This document shows, one piece after another, positions 11,526 to 20,987 of a stretch of 64,000 nt of DNA (positions are counted from its first letter, which is position 1; each line of letters opens with the position of its first letter). Origin of the DNA: Pseudonocardia sp. TRM90224 (GTDB taxonomy: Bacteria > Actinomycetota > Actinomycetes > Mycobacteriales > Pseudonocardiaceae); the NCBI RefSeq assembly GCF_021245725.1, contig NZ_JAJGSX010000005.1, positions 124,001 to 188,000 of the forward strand. Reading direction: 5' to 3'. The position numbers were made by a program, and so were the translations under genes. A model generated the notes under the pieces. That model was not told where the DNA came from. It was given only the letters and a program-made list of their open reading frames with translations, and ran no database searches.

Positions 11526-12194
11526 ATGTCACCGGCGCCCGCGATCAGCAACATCATCTGCGTGACACACGCCATCCTCGACATCCTGACCACGGTGATG
11601 AGCTCGCCGTGGCTCTACCTCGCCATCTTCGCGCTCGCGACGCTCGACGCGTTCTTCCCGGTGGTGCCCGCGGAGACGGCCGTGATCACGGCGGGCGTCT
11701 TCGCGGCCTCGACCGGGCAGCCGCACCTGCTGCTCGTGATCGCCGTCGCCGCGGTCGGCGCGTTCGTCGGCGACCACATCGCCTACACGATCGGCCGGAC
11801 CACCAACACCAAGCTCCGCACGGGCAAGCGCACCGCGAAGTCGTTCGCGTGGACGGAACGCCTGCTCGCCGAACGCGGCGGCCTCGCGCTCGTCGTCGCC
11901 CGCTACATCCCGGGCGGCCGCACCGCCTGCACCTTGACCATGGGCGCGGTCGCCTACCCGCGCCGGTCCTTCGCCTTCTTCGACGCCATCGCCGCGACGT
12001 CGTGGGCCGTCTACTCCGGCCTGATCGGCTTCATCGGCGGCGCGGCGTTCGAGAACGACCCGATCAAGGGTCTGCTCCTCGGCGTCGGCATCGCCGTCAC
12101 GATCACCGTGATCGTGGAGGTCGTCCGCTACGTCCGCAAGCGCAAGGCGGCACCCACTGCGGAGCAGGAGCTGACCGGCTCCGCCGCACGCTGA
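11526..12194 (+). CDS. DedA-family (SNARE-associated) membrane protein
   Basis: This 222-residue protein has the DedA pattern: a re-entrant region around DAFFPVVPAETAVITAGV with the family-typical acidic residue, GAFVGDHIAYTIGR, and the motif ARYIPGGRTACTLTMGA, followed by two more membrane helices. DedA proteins are involved in membrane-lipid (undecaprenyl phosphate or phospholipid) recycling and proton-linked homeostasis. The start is uncertain: no clear ribosome site precedes the ATG at 11526, and start codons about 12 and 24 residues downstream are possible. Confidence 0.85.
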   Translation: MSPAPAISNIICVTHAILDILTTVMSSPWLYLAIFALATLDAFFPVVPAETAVITAGVFAASTGQPHLLLVIAVAAVGAFVGDHIAYTIGRTTNTKLRTGKRTAKSFAWTERLLAERGGLALVVARYIPGGRTACTLTMGAVAYPRRSFAFFDAIAATSWAVYSGLIGFIGGAAFENDPIKGLLLGVGIAVTITVIVEVVRYVRKRKAAPTAEQELTGSAAR

Positions 12195-12200
12195 TCCGAG

Positions 12201-12443
12201 ATGTCGGAACAGCTGTACGTTTCCGCGGTGCGGATCACGTCCGAACGACGGATATCCAGCCCCGAGCCAGTTTGCGGGGCGCTCGACGTCGAACCGGCGG
12301 ACGACGTCCGCGACGATGTGGCGACCGTCGTGCCCACCACAGAGCCGCGGGGTCACGGTCGCCAGGTCGTCGACGCTCTCCGAGGCACCGGCGACGGCAT
12401 GCTCAGCACCGAAGAGATCATGGCCATGAGCCGTGGTGACTGA
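12201..12443 (+). pseudogene. Probable antitoxin remnant (VapB-like C-terminus)
   Basis: An 80-codon frame whose last 20 residues, ending in LSTEEIMAMSRGD, look like the C-terminal tail of a VapB/AbrB-type antitoxin. The N-terminal half, starting MSEQLYVSAV, does not look like a DNA-binding domain and may be rearranged. A degraded PIN-toxin frame follows directly. Interpretation as a relic is inference; it could also be a short functional protein. Confidence 0.4.
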
Positions 12444-12646
12444 ACCCACCCGCAGCAACGCCGGGCGACTCGACCGGTCTGATCGACATCATCATCGAGA
12501 ACCCGAGCTGGGACGAATGGTCGGAGACCGACCGCACGCAATCCCCGCAGGTGGAGCTGATCGAGTCGCATTCACGGAGCAAGCACCCGCTGAGCGAGGC
12601 GACAGGTTGCACGGCCTCGCTCAGGACGCGGGCTCGACGGCGATGA
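12443..12646 (+). pseudogene. VapC (PIN toxin) N-terminal remnant
   Basis: In the reading frame ending at 12646 the DNA encodes DSTGLIDIIIENPSWDEWSE and then SPQVELIESHS, which resembles the start of PIN toxins of the form LVDTSVLIDILENDPxWxxWS. A stop codon at 12437 and the lack of an in-frame start leave no way to express it, and the catalytic C-terminal half is missing. With the antitoxin-like frame upstream it looks like the relic of a vapBC pair. It overlaps the 3' end of the intact vapC on the other strand. Confidence 0.4.
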
Positions 12647-13028
12647 CGTCGACCAGTCGGTCGATGCCGACGAAGTCGTCCGGGTTGCATGTGACCAATG
12701 GCAGCTTGGCCGCCGCAGCCGTCGCCGCGATCTGCAGGTCGAGCCGTCGTGGCCGCGGGTTTCGACCAACTGCCCGAACGAGTGTCGCCAGCACGCCGTA
12801 GATCTTTGCCTCCTCGACTCCGAAGGGCAGGATCTCGAACAAGTCGAGGGCCTCACGGTAGAGCCGATCACGTTCGGCTTGAACCGTAGGGTTGCCCAAG
12901 CCGAGGCCGAATGCGAGTTCGGCCAGTGTGACGGCGGTCAACACCGGAGTTCGGTCGGTGAACTCGCCGAGCCGCAGACGTCCGAAGTCGATGTAGACGG
13001 ACGTGTCGACGACGTAGTGCTCAGTCAC
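12621..13028 (-). CDS. vapC: VapC-type PIN-domain toxin
   Basis: A 135-residue PIN ribonuclease. The acidic metal ligands are in place: Asp in VVDTSVYID, Glu in AVTLAELAFGL, Asp in RRLDLQIAATA and Asp in CNPDDF. The GTG start follows the antitoxin stop directly with no gap, the usual coupling for these pairs. VapC toxins cut tRNA or rRNA unless bound by the antitoxin; the target here is unknown. Confidence 0.92.
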   Translation of the reverse strand: MTEHYVVDTSVYIDFGRLRLGEFTDRTPVLTAVTLAELAFGLGLGNPTVQAERDRLYREALDLFEILPFGVEEAKIYGVLATLVRAVGRNPRPRRLDLQIAATAAAAKLPLVTCNPDDFVGIDRLVDVIAVEPAS

Positions 13029-13307
13029 TCAGTACTCGATGCGGTCGTCGCCGAAGATGACGTCGTCCGCCGCCCGGTCTGCGTACCACTGCCCGACGTC
13101 GACCGGCGGTTGGCTCTGCCTGAGCTTCTGCAATTCGCCGAACGTCATCCGCCGCTTCGCAGGCACCCCTGCGTGCGGCACGATGTCCGCGATCGGCTTG
13201 CCGTTGCGGGTCACCGTGAAGCTCTCGCCGGCCTCGACGCTCCGCATGATCTCGGCGTTGTCGTTCCGCAACTCGCGCTGGCTGATGGTTCGAGGCACGA
13301 GAGCCAT
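13029..13307 (-). CDS. vapB: Phd/YefM-family antitoxin (VapB partner)
   Basis: The 92-residue protein has the Phd/YefM fold: ISQRELRNDNAEIMRSVEAG, then FTVTRNGKPIADIVPH, with a C-terminal toxin-binding tail rich in acidic and aromatic residues. It would bind and neutralise the adjacent PIN toxin and repress their shared promoter. It starts at ATG. The gap to the GNAT gene downstream in the window is only 15 bp, so the promoter probably lies within or close to that gene's end. Confidence 0.92.
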   Translation of the reverse strand: MALVPRTISQRELRNDNAEIMRSVEAGESFTVTRNGKPIADIVPHAGVPAKRRMTFGELQKLRQSQPPVDVGQWYADRAADDVIFGDDRIEY

Positions 13308-13322
13308 CGTAGCGCATATGCG

Positions 13323-14297
13323 CTACGCCTTCGCGCTACGCCCGAACGTAACCTCGCGCCGCCGCAGCACGAATCCGGCGCGCTCGTACACCCCCACCGC
13401 ACCGGTCGGGTTCTGGCTGTCGACGGTGAGCGCCGCCTGCTCGAAGCCCTGCTCGACCGCCGTCGCGAGGACGTGCGCCAGCAGTGCCGCGGCGACGCCC
13501 TTGCCGCGCCACTCCGCGACGGTGCCCACCGTGTCGATCAGCAGCTCCTTGATCCCGGTGTGGGCGAAGTCGGCCTCGTACTCGTAGGAGAGGACGTAGC
13601 CGGCCACGGCTCCCCCGGCGTCGCACGCGGCGACGGAACAGCCCGAGCGGAAGTTCTTGCTGTACGTCCGCGCGTGCGCGAATCCCTCTGCGGTGTCGGG
13701 CGAGGATCCCCAGTGGTCGCGGAACGCCTCGTTGTGGGCTGCGCGGAGCCGCTCGTCCCAGTCGCGGTCGTACTCGGGGCCAAGCGGGTTGAGCGTGAGA
13801 CCGTCGGGGACCGCAACGGCCGCAACCGGCCTCGCGAGGTCGCGCTTCAGCTCCGACCACCACCGCACCGGCGCCATGCCGAAGTCGGCGAACAGCGCGG
13901 CAGCGTCGGCCATCTCCTCCGGCACCTTCGCGGTCAGCATCGCGTTCAGCTGCTCGGCACGCTGCGCGGCGACGCTCAGCAGTGCCGTGCCGATCCCCTG
14001 CCCGCGGCGCTCGGGATGGACAGCGGCGAACGCCATGACCTTCTGCCCGGTCATCGCCCCCTCGCCCTTGTAGATGATCTGGTAGGCGACCGGCTCCTCG
14101 CCGTCGAGCACCATGACTGTGTCGAGCGCGAGGTCCATGTCGGGATCGGCGAGCTCCTCGGCGCAGTCCTCGACGTCGTAGTGCCAACCCCGCTTGTCGA
14201 CCTCCTCGATCGCACCGCGCAGGGACGCCAGTCGCTCCGCATCGTCGATCTGGAGCGGCCGCAGCCGCAGCGCGGGCGGGAGCGCAGACGTCGTCAC
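13323..14297 (-). CDS. Tandem-GNAT acetyltransferase (copy A)
   Basis: Two GNAT domains in 324 residues, the architecture of mycothiol synthase-like proteins. The acetyl-CoA loops are visible in both halves: HPERRGQGIGTALL (about residue 95) and EWRGKGVAAALL (about residue 260), followed by NPTGAVGVYERAGFVL. It is an equal-length paralogue of the next gene and lies 42 bp from it in the same orientation. The substrate is unknown. Similarity to MshD is architectural only. Confidence 0.85.
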   Translation of the reverse strand: MTTSALPPALRLRPLQIDDAERLASLRGAIEEVDKRGWHYDVEDCAEELADPDMDLALDTVMVLDGEEPVAYQIIYKGEGAMTGQKVMAFAAVHPERRGQGIGTALLSVAAQRAEQLNAMLTAKVPEEMADAAALFADFGMAPVRWWSELKRDLARPVAAVAVPDGLTLNPLGPEYDRDWDERLRAAHNEAFRDHWGSSPDTAEGFAHARTYSKNFRSGCSVAACDAGGAVAGYVLSYEYEADFAHTGIKELLIDTVGTVAEWRGKGVAAALLAHVLATAVEQGFEQAALTVDSQNPTGAVGVYERAGFVLRRREVTFGRSAKA

Positions 14298-14339
14298 TCC
14301 GCAACGGTAGCCAGCGACCGTTGCAGAACGCTGCCGATT

Positions 14340-15314
14340 TCACAGCGCGCGGGAGGAGTAGACGACGGCCGTTCGCTCCAGGGTGTATCCGGCGCGTTCG
14401 TAGACGCCGACGGCACCGGTGGGGTTCCGTGTGTCGACGGACAACCCCGAGCGCTCGTACCCGAGCGATGCGGCCGTGGCCAGCACGTACGCCATCATCG
14501 CCGCGCCGACGCCCCTGCCTCGCCAGGCCGGCACCGTTCCGACGGTGTGCACGAGCAGCTCCCGCACGCCGGTCCGGGCCGTCGCCGAGTCGTACTCGAA
14601 GCCCAGCACGTAGCCGGCGACCTCGCCGTCGGGCGCCATGGTGGCGACGGAAGCCTCCGGCCGGAAGTTGCTGTTGCCCGTCCGCCCGTGGACCCAGCTC
14701 TGCGCGCTGATGGGCGGGGAGCCCCAATGGTCGGCGAACGCGGCGTTGTGCGCCGCCCGCAGCGGCCCGTCCCAGCGTGCGGGGTCGTACCCCGGCCCCA
14801 GCCGGAGCAGCCGCAGCCCGTCCGGAACCGGGGCGGGCGTCACGGGAACCGCGAGGTCGCGCGTCAGGTCGGCCCACCGCCTGCCCGGCACCAGCCCGGT
14901 CCGCTCGGCGACCACGACGGCCGCCGGGTCGGCGTCCTGGACCGTCAGCAGCAACGTCACGTACTTCGCCGCAGCCACCTCCCGGACCCACCGCACCAGC
15001 GCCGTGCCGATCCCCCGGCCGCGATGGGTCGGGTGCACTCCGCCGCGCCCGCGCAGGAACGGGCCGACGTCCAGCCCGCTCCCGCTGCTGAGCAGCACGT
15101 ACGCAACAGCCTTCGCGCCGTCGAACACCAGGGCGCTGGCGTCCGCCAGCTCGACGGAGGGATAGCCGAGTTCGCGTGTGCAATCGGCGACGTCGGCGTG
15201 GTCGCCGAACCGGTCCACCTCCTCGATCGCGAACCTCAGCTCGGCGAGCGCAGCGGCGTCCTCGACCTGGAGCGGGCGGTGGCGCAGTCCGGCCGGGAGC
15301 TCAGGAGCGGGCAC
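14340..15314 (-). CDS. Tandem-GNAT acetyltransferase (copy B)
   Basis: 324 residues with two GNAT domains. HPTHRGRGIGTALV and AWRGRGVGAAMM are the CoA-binding loops, and NPTGAVGVYERAGYTL closes the second domain. It shares many blocks with copy A (for example LRAAHNxAFxDHWG, RELLxxTVGTV and SVxTRNPTGAV), so the pair arose by tandem duplication and then diverged. The start is GTG. It is the upstream member of the likely two-gene operon. The function is unknown beyond probable N-acetyl transfer. Confidence 0.85.
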   Translation of the reverse strand: MPAPELPAGLRHRPLQVEDAAALAELRFAIEEVDRFGDHADVADCTRELGYPSVELADASALVFDGAKAVAYVLLSSGSGLDVGPFLRGRGGVHPTHRGRGIGTALVRWVREVAAAKYVTLLLTVQDADPAAVVVAERTGLVPGRRWADLTRDLAVPVTPAPVPDGLRLLRLGPGYDPARWDGPLRAAHNAAFADHWGSPPISAQSWVHGRTGNSNFRPEASVATMAPDGEVAGYVLGFEYDSATARTGVRELLVHTVGTVPAWRGRGVGAAMMAYVLATAASLGYERSGLSVDTRNPTGAVGVYERAGYTLERTAVVYSSRAL

Positions 15315-15420
15315 CAGCCGACGTTAGACGTTCTGCAATGCAAGCCGGTACCGGAACATCGAGGTGATCGTCGGCAGCGCAATGGACAGTGCGTGCTCTC
15401 ACTGTGTCGGCCAGATGCCC

Positions 15421-15426
15421 TAATGT
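15421..15426 (+). promoter_or_regulatory. -10 element of a probable leaderless promoter (PaaX-family gene)
   Basis: TAATGT lies eight bases before the ATG at 15435 and there is no ribosome site, which suggests a leaderless mRNA. Confidence 0.4.
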
Positions 15427-15434
15427 GACTGGCC

Positions 15435-16295
15435 ATGTCGGCCGCCGAGCCCCTCACCGTTCATCCGGCGCTCTCCCGGCGCCGTGAGCTCGGCGCAACG
15501 AGCGCCCGATCGCTGCTGCTCACCGTCCTCGGCGAGTTCGTCCTGCCCCGCAACGAGCCCGTCTGGACGCAGGTGCTGATCGACGTGCTGGGCAGTCTCG
15601 GCGTGGAGCACAAGTCGGCGCGCCAGGCGTTGGCGCGCACTGCGGCCGAAGGACTGCTGGTGTCCGACCGGGCCGGCCGCAGGGTCCGCTGGTCGCTCAC
15701 GGAGCAGGGCCGCAGGCTGCTGACCGACGGGGCGTCCCGCATCTACGGCTTCGGCGCCGCCGCACGCGCCTGGGACGGGCGGTGGTTGGTGCTGCTCGTC
15801 AGCGTGCCCGAGACCCGCCGCCAGCTGCGCCACCGCCTGCGCACCCGGCTCGCGTGGGCCGGCCTCGGCTCCCCCGCGCCAGGCGTGTGGGTCACGCCCG
15901 ACCCCGCGAAGTCCGACGAGGTGGCCGAGGTCATCGCCGACCTCGGGCTCACCGGCGTGACCAGCTCGTTCGTCGGCCCGTTCGGCCCTATCGGCGAGCA
16001 GCGGGCCGTCGTCGAGCAGGCGTGGCACCTCGCGGAGGTCGAGTCGGCCTACGAGGAGTTCCTGGAGACGTTCACCGACGCCGCACCCTCGTCGCCCGCC
16101 GAGGTGCTCGCGCACCAGATCCACCTCGTCCACACCTGGCGGCGCTTCCCGTTCCTCGACCCGAAGCTGCCCAGCGAACTGCTGCCCTCGGAGTGGGCGG
16201 GCGCGCGCGCCGCCCGCCTCTTCGACACCCTCCACGCCCGCTGGGACAAGCCCGCCCAGCAGCACTGGCAGCGCCTCGTCCGCACCGCCGTCTGA
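15435..16295 (+). CDS. PaaX-family transcriptional regulator
   Basis: The 286 residues match PaaX: an N-terminal winged helix (ARSLLLTVLGEFVLP through SARQALARTAAEGLLV and the wing GRRVRWSLTEQG), the central PaaX domain (WDGRWLVLLVSVPE, LRTRLAWAGLGSPAPGVWVTP), and the C-terminal domain (HTWRRFPFLDPKLPSELLP). PaaX represses phenylacetyl-CoA catabolic genes and responds to acyl-CoA ligands. No phenylacetate genes are nearby, so the true ligand and target may differ. Confidence 0.9.
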   Translation: MSAAEPLTVHPALSRRRELGATSARSLLLTVLGEFVLPRNEPVWTQVLIDVLGSLGVEHKSARQALARTAAEGLLVSDRAGRRVRWSLTEQGRRLLTDGASRIYGFGAAARAWDGRWLVLLVSVPETRRQLRHRLRTRLAWAGLGSPAPGVWVTPDPAKSDEVAEVIADLGLTGVTSSFVGPFGPIGEQRAVVEQAWHLAEVESAYEEFLETFTDAAPSSPAEVLAHQIHLVHTWRRFPFLDPKLPSELLPSEWAGARAARLFDTLHARWDKPAQQHWQRLVRTAV

Positions 16296-16306
16296 CCCCC
16301 GAATCT

Positions 16307-16365
16307 CCCCACCGTTTTGGGTGGATGCGCGCCCAGCGAGCGCGCAAGTGCCCAAAACGGTGGGG
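16307..16365. repeat. Long inverted repeat of the CCCCACCGTTTTG family, copy 1
   Basis: Perfect 15-bp arms (CCCCACCGTTTTGGG and its complement) enclose a 29-nt loop that itself contains GCGCGC repeats. It lies between the convergent ends of the PaaX-family gene and dnaE, so a bidirectional terminator role is likely. The same arm sequence recurs at 26087 and 35194. Confidence 0.85.
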
Positions 16366-16378
16366 AAGTCGGAACGCC

Positions 16379-19300
16379 CTAGCCCAAGCAGCCCGGCCCG
16401 AGCAGCGCTTTCAGATCGCCCATCAACGACGGGGAGTTGGTGACCTTGAGCGCGTCGTCGAGGCGCAAGGGGGTGTTGACGTTCCCGCGGATCAGGGTGA
16501 GGTGCACCTCCGACGTTCCCGGGTGGTTGACCAGCACCTCCTTCAGCCGCGAGATCCGCTGCGGGGTCACCTGCTCGGTGCGCATGCTGACCTTCACCGG
16601 CGCGCCCGGCCCGTTGCCGCCCTGGGTGAGGTCGGGCACGGCGAGGTCGTTGACGATCAGCGAGACGCGGTCGTCGCGCCGGTTGACCCGGGCCTTGACC
16701 AGCACGATCGCGTCCTCGGCCACGTCGACGCCGACAACCTGGTAGCAGCGCGGGAAGAACAGCACCTCGATGCCGCCGGCGAGGTCCTCCAGCTGCGCCG
16801 ACGCCCACGGCTCGCCGTTCTTGTTCACCCGCCGGTTCACCCCGGCGAGGATCCCGCCGACGGTGACCTGCGCGCCCTCGGGGACCGTGCCTTCGAGGAT
16901 CGTGGAGATCGGGGTGTCGGCCTTCGCCGAGAGCACCTGCTCGACGCCGTGCAACGGGTGGCCCGAGACGTAGAGCCCGAGCATCTCCCGCTCGACGGCC
17001 AGCTGGTGCTTCGGGTCCCACTCATCGACGGGCACCTTGACGTCGAACACCGAGTCGAGCTCGGAGGGGCCGCTACCGTCCATCGACCCGAAGAGGTCGA
17101 ACTGCCCCATCGACGCGGCCTTCTTGGTGCTCATCACCGCGTCGATCGCGTCGGCGTGGACGAGCAGGAGGCCCTTGCGGGGGTGGCCGAGCGAGTCGAA
17201 CGCGCCGGCCTTGATCAGCGACTCGATGACCTTCTTGTTGCAGACCACCGCGTCGACCTTGCGCAGGAAGTCGGAGAAGTCGGTGAAGTTGCCCTTCTCC
17301 TTGCGCGCCGCGACGATCGCGTCGACGACGTTGACCCCGACGTTGCGGATGCCGCCGAGCCCGAACCGGATGTCGGTGCCGACCGGCGCGAAGTTGCGCA
17401 CCGACTCGTTGACGTCGGGCGCCAGCACCGTGATCCCCATCCGCCGGCATTCGGCGAGGTAGACCGCGGCCTTGTCCTTGTCGTCGCGCACCGAGGTGAG
17501 GACGCCGGACATGTACTCGGCGGGGTAGTTCGCCTTCAGGAAGGCGGTCCAGTACGACACCACGCCGTACGCGGCGGAGTGGGCGCGGTTGAACGCGTAG
17601 TCGGAGAAGGGCAGGAGGATGTCCCACAGCGTCTTGACCGCGGCGGCCGAGTAGCCGTGGTCCTTCATGCCCTGCGCGAAGCCGGCGTACTCCTTGTCGA
17701 GGATCTCCTTCTTCTTCTTGCCCATCGCGCGGCGCAGCAGGTCGGCCTTGCCGAGCGTGTAGCCGGCGAGCTTCTGCGCGATCGCCATGACCTGCTCTTG
17801 GTAGACGATCAGGCCGTACGTCTCGCCGAGGATGTCCTTGAGCGGCTCCGCCAGCTCGGGGTGGATCGGCGTGACCTCTTGCCGCTTGTTCTTGCGGTCG
17901 GCGTAGTCGTTGTGCGCGTTGGCACCCATCGGGCCCGGCCGGTACAGCGCGCCGACGGCCGAGATGTCGTCGAACTCGGTGGGCGCCATGCGCCGCAGCA
18001 GGTCGCGCATCGGGCCGCCGTCGAGCTGGAACACCCCGAGCGTCTCGCCCTTGGCCAGCAGCTCGTAGGTCTTCGGGTCGTCGAGCTCGACGTCCTCGAT
18101 GACGAGCTTCGGCTTGCCGTTGAGCTCGATGTTCTCCAGCGCGTCGTCGATGATCGTGAGGTTGCGCAGGCCGAGGAAGTCCATCTTCAGCAGCCCGAGC
18201 GTCTCGCATGCGCCCATGTCGAACTGCGTGATGATGGCGCCGTCGGAATCGCGGCGCTGGATCGGGATGACGTCGAGCAGCGGCTTCGACGACATGATCA
18301 CACCGGCGGCGTGGACGCCCCACTGCCGCTTGAGGCCCTCGAGCCCCCGCGCGGTGTCGATGATCTCCTTGACCTGCGGGTCGGCCTCGTACAGCGCCCT
18401 GACCTCGGTGGCCTCCGAGTACCGCTTGTGGCTGGGGTCGAAGACACCCGAGAGCGGGATGTCCTTGCCCATGATCGCTGGCGGCATCGCCTTGGTGATG
18501 CGGTCGGCCACGGCGTAGCCGGGCTGGCCGTAGAGCACCCGCGCGGAGTCCTTGATCGCGGCCTTCGCCTTGATCGTGGAGTACGTGATGATCTGGGCGA
18601 TGCGGTCCTCGCCGTACTTCTCCGTGGTGTAGCGGATCATCTCGCCGCGCCGGCGCTCGTCGAAGTCCATGTCGATGTCGGGCATCGAGATGCGCTCGGG
18701 GTTGAGGAACCGCTCGAAGATCAACTTGTGCTTGATGGGATCGAGGTCGGTGATCCCGAGGACGTACGCGACCAGCGAGCCCGCCGCCGAGCCACGGCCG
18801 GGGCCGCACCGGATGCCGACCGACTTCGCGTGCTGGATGAGGTCGGCGGTCACGAGGAAGTAGCCGGGGAAGCCCATCTGGATGATGGTCTGCAGCTCGT
18901 ACTCGGCCTGCTTGCGGTACTGCTCGGTGATGCCGCTGGGGAACCGCATGTGCAGACCCCGCTCGACCTCCTTGATCAGCCAGCTCTCCTCCGTCTCCCC
19001 CTCGGGGACGGGCGCGCGCGGCATGAGGTCCTGGCCCTCGGTGAACGTGACGTTCACGCGCTCGGCGATCAGCAGGGTGTTGTCGCAGGCCTCGGGGAAC
19101 TGCGGGTCCCACTGCGCACGCATCTCGGCGGGCGACTTCAGGTAGAAGTCCTGCGCGTCGAACTTGAAGCGGTTCGGGTCGGCGAGGGTCTTGCCGGTCT
19201 GCACGCAGAGCAGCACCTCGTGCGGCTTGGCGTCCTCGGCGTAGGTGTAGTGCAGGTCGTTGGTGGCCAGCCCCGGCAGGTCGAGCTTCTTCTTAAGATC

Positions 19301-19921
19301 GAAAAGCTGCTGCTGGACCCGCTTCTCGATCTCGATGCCGTGATCCATCAACTCGCAGAAGAAGTTGTCCTTGCCGAAGATGTCGCGGTAGTCGCTCGCG
19401 GCCTGGCACGCGTCGTCGAAGCGGTCTTGCTGGAGCAGCCGCTGCACCTCGCCGGACGGGCAGCCGGTGGTGGCGATGATCCCCTTGCCGTAGGTCTCCA
19501 GCAGCTCGCGGTCCATGCGGGGCTTGTAGTAGTAGCCCTCGAGCGACGCGAGCGAGGAGAGCCGGAAGAGGTTGTGCATCCCCTCGGTGTTCTCCGCCAG
19601 CAACGTCATGTGGGTGTACATCTCACCCGGGTTGTCGTCGCTGATCGTCTGGCCGCCGAGCGTCGCGCGCTTGCGCTCGTGGCGCGAGCCGGGCGAGAGG
19701 TAGCCCTCCATGCCGATGATCGGCTTGACGCCGTGGGCGTTGGCCTTGCGCCAGAACTCGTAAGCCCCGAACACGTTGCCGTGGTCGGTCATGGCCAGCG
19801 CGGGCATCTCCATCCGCGCGGCTTCCTTGAACAGGTCGTCCAGTCGGGCGGCCCCGTCGAGCATGGAGAACTCGGTGTGGGTGTGGAGGTGGACGAAGCT
19901 GTCGCCGGAAGAATTGGCCAT
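16379..19921 (-). CDS. dnaE: DNA polymerase III subunit alpha (DnaE1 type)
   Basis: The replicative polymerase catalytic subunit. Started at MANSSGDSF it has 1180 residues, normal for actinobacterial DnaE1. The PHP domain at the N-terminus keeps its metal-binding motif [13 protein letters not shown], which in this group provides the proofreading exonuclease. The palm carries the catalytic aspartates in PDIDMDF (residues 414-420). A C-terminal OB-fold and beta-clamp region follow. A GTG 23 codons upstream is in frame but has no ribosome site; AGGAGGG lies 14 bases before the chosen ATG. Confidence 0.97.
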   Translation of the reverse strand: MANSSGDSFVHLHTHTEFSMLDGAARLDDLFKEAARMEMPALAMTDHGNVFGAYEFWRKANAHGVKPIIGMEGYLSPGSRHERKRATLGGQTISDDNPGEMYTHMTLLAENTEGMHNLFRLSSLASLEGYYYKPRMDRELLETYGKGIIATTGCPSGEVQRLLQQDRFDDACQAASDYRDIFGKDNFFCELMDHGIEIEKRVQQQLFDLKKKLDLPGLATNDLHYTYAEDAKPHEVLLCVQTGKTLADPNRFKFDAQDFYLKSPAEMRAQWDPQFPEACDNTLLIAERVNVTFTEGQDLMPRAPVPEGETEESWLIKEVERGLHMRFPSGITEQYRKQAEYELQTIIQMGFPGYFLVTADLIQHAKSVGIRCGPGRGSAAGSLVAYVLGITDLDPIKHKLIFERFLNPERISMPDIDMDFDERRRGEMIRYTTEKYGEDRIAQIITYSTIKAKAAIKDSARVLYGQPGYAVADRITKAMPPAIMGKDIPLSGVFDPSHKRYSEATEVRALYEADPQVKEIIDTARGLEGLKRQWGVHAAGVIMSSKPLLDVIPIQRRDSDGAIITQFDMGACETLGLLKMDFLGLRNLTIIDDALENIELNGKPKLVIEDVELDDPKTYELLAKGETLGVFQLDGGPMRDLLRRMAPTEFDDISAVGALYRPGPMGANAHNDYADRKNKRQEVTPIHPELAEPLKDILGETYGLIVYQEQVMAIAQKLAGYTLGKADLLRRAMGKKKKEILDKEYAGFAQGMKDHGYSAAAVKTLWDILLPFSDYAFNRAHSAAYGVVSYWTAFLKANYPAEYMSGVLTSVRDDKDKAAVYLAECRRMGITVLAPDVNESVRNFAPVGTDIRFGLGGIRNVGVNVVDAIVAARKEKGNFTDFSDFLRKVDAVVCNKKVIESLIKAGAFDSLGHPRKGLLLVHADAIDAVMSTKKAASMGQFDLFGSMDGSGPSELDSVFDVKVPVDEWDPKHQLAVEREMLGLYVSGHPLHGVEQVLSAKADTPISTILEGTVPEGAQVTVGGILAGVNRRVNKNGEPWASAQLEDLAGGIEVLFFPRCYQVVGVDVAEDAIVLVKARVNRRDDRVSLIVNDLAVPDLTQGGNGPGAPVKVSMRTEQVTPQRISRLKEVLVNHPGTSEVHLTLIRGNVNTPLRLDDALKVTNSPSLMGDLKALLGPGCLG

Positions 19922-20098
19922 CGGGCTGGGGAGCTCCCTCCTGGCGCGGCCCGCAGGGCAACGCTCGATCGACGCGGTGCCCGTCGCCACGAGGGAGACG
20001 GGGAGCCGCAGGGATGAGTCAGGTTAACCCCGTGCCCCGACAGTTCACGCGACCCGGGTGCGGGCGTGGCGCGCACCCTCGGGGTGTAGGCCGGCTCG

Positions 20099-20104
20099 TA
20101 GTAT
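20099..20104 (+). promoter_or_regulatory. -10 element of a probable leaderless promoter (hydrolase gene)
   Basis: TAGTAT ends seven bases before the GTG at 20112 with no ribosome binding site, consistent with leaderless transcription. It sits in the 190-bp divergent gap with dnaE. Confidence 0.45.
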
Positions 20105-20111
20105 CGGGTGA

Positions 20112-20987
20112 GTGACCGACCGCTCTCCCTACGCGACGCTCGTCGGGCGGACCGAGGTGCGCCGCACCGCGCTCGAGCTGCGCGGAGGGCTCACCCACTG
20201 CTGGGTGTACGGCCCTGCCGACGCCGCGACCACGCTCGTCTTCCTGCACGGCCTGCGCGGTGATCATCACGGCCTCGAACCGATCGTCGCGCACCTCGAC
20301 GGCGTCCGGGTGGTCGTGCCCGACCTGCCGGGCTTCGGCCTGTCCCCCGCGCTCCCGCACGACCGGCACGACGTCGCCGGCTACACGGAGTGGGCGCGCG
20401 AGCTGCTGGCCACGGAGCCGGGCGCGGTGCTCGCCGGGCACTCGTTCGGGTCGATCGTCGCGACGGCCACCGCGGCCGGGCTGCCCGACCTGCCCGGCCT
20501 CGTGCTCGTCAACCCCATCGCGACGTCGGCGCTGGCGGGGCCGCGGGTCGCGATGACCCGCCTGACCGTGCTCTACCACCAGGTCGCGGCGGCGCTGCCG
20601 GAGCAGGCCGGCACGTCGCTGCTGCGCAACCCGGTGATCACGCGGCTGGCGAGCGTCGCGATGGCGACGACCTCCGACCGCGCGCTGCGCCGCTGGATCC
20701 ACGCGGAGCACGGCCGCTACTTCTCGACGTTCGCCGATCGCCGGGTGCTGCTGGAGGCCTTCCACGCATCGGTGGGGAACGACGTGGCCGAGTACGCCCA
20801 GGGCGTCTCCGCGCCGACGCTCCTGGTGGCCGCCGATGCCGACGACATCGCGCCGCTCGCGGCGCAGGCGGTGCTCGCGACGCGCTTCCCGACCGCCAAG
20901 CTGGTGACGGTCGCCGGAACGGGCCACCTCGCGCACTACGAGGCGCCGGCCGCCGTCGCCGCCGCCATCGCGGAGTTCCTCGCGTGA
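20112..20987 (+). CDS. Alpha/beta-fold hydrolase
   Basis: 291 residues with the complete fold signature: FLHGLRGDHHGLE forms the oxyanion region, Ser111 in GHSFGS is the nucleophile, an Asp lies in AADADDIAP (about 242-245), and His272 is in GTGHLAHYE. It is probably an esterase or lipase-like enzyme with unknown substrate. The stop overlaps the GTG of the following glycosyltransferase (GTGA), so they are translationally coupled and may act on the same glycolipid or envelope pathway. Confidence 0.85.
   Translation: MTDRSPYATLVGRTEVRRTALELRGGLTHCWVYGPADAATTLVFLHGLRGDHHGLEPIVAHLDGVRVVVPDLPGFGLSPALPHDRHDVAGYTEWARELLATEPGAVLAGHSFGSIVATATAAGLPDLPGLVLVNPIATSALAGPRVAMTRLTVLYHQVAAALPEQAGTSLLRNPVITRLASVAMATTSDRALRRWIHAEHGRYFSTFADRRVLLEAFHASVGNDVAEYAQGVSAPTLLVAADADDIAPLAAQAVLATRFPTAKLVTVAGTGHLAHYEAPAAVAAAIAEFLA

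Noticed and set aside
15435-16295. Phenylacetate degradation locus suggested by the PaaX-family gene
   Set aside because: No paa catabolic genes are in the window.
15782-20017. Very long open frame (1411 codons) on the plus strand opposite dnaE
   Set aside because: It is an antisense shadow caused by high GC; its product is rich in Arg, Asp, Val and His without domain features, while the opposite strand encodes intact DnaE.
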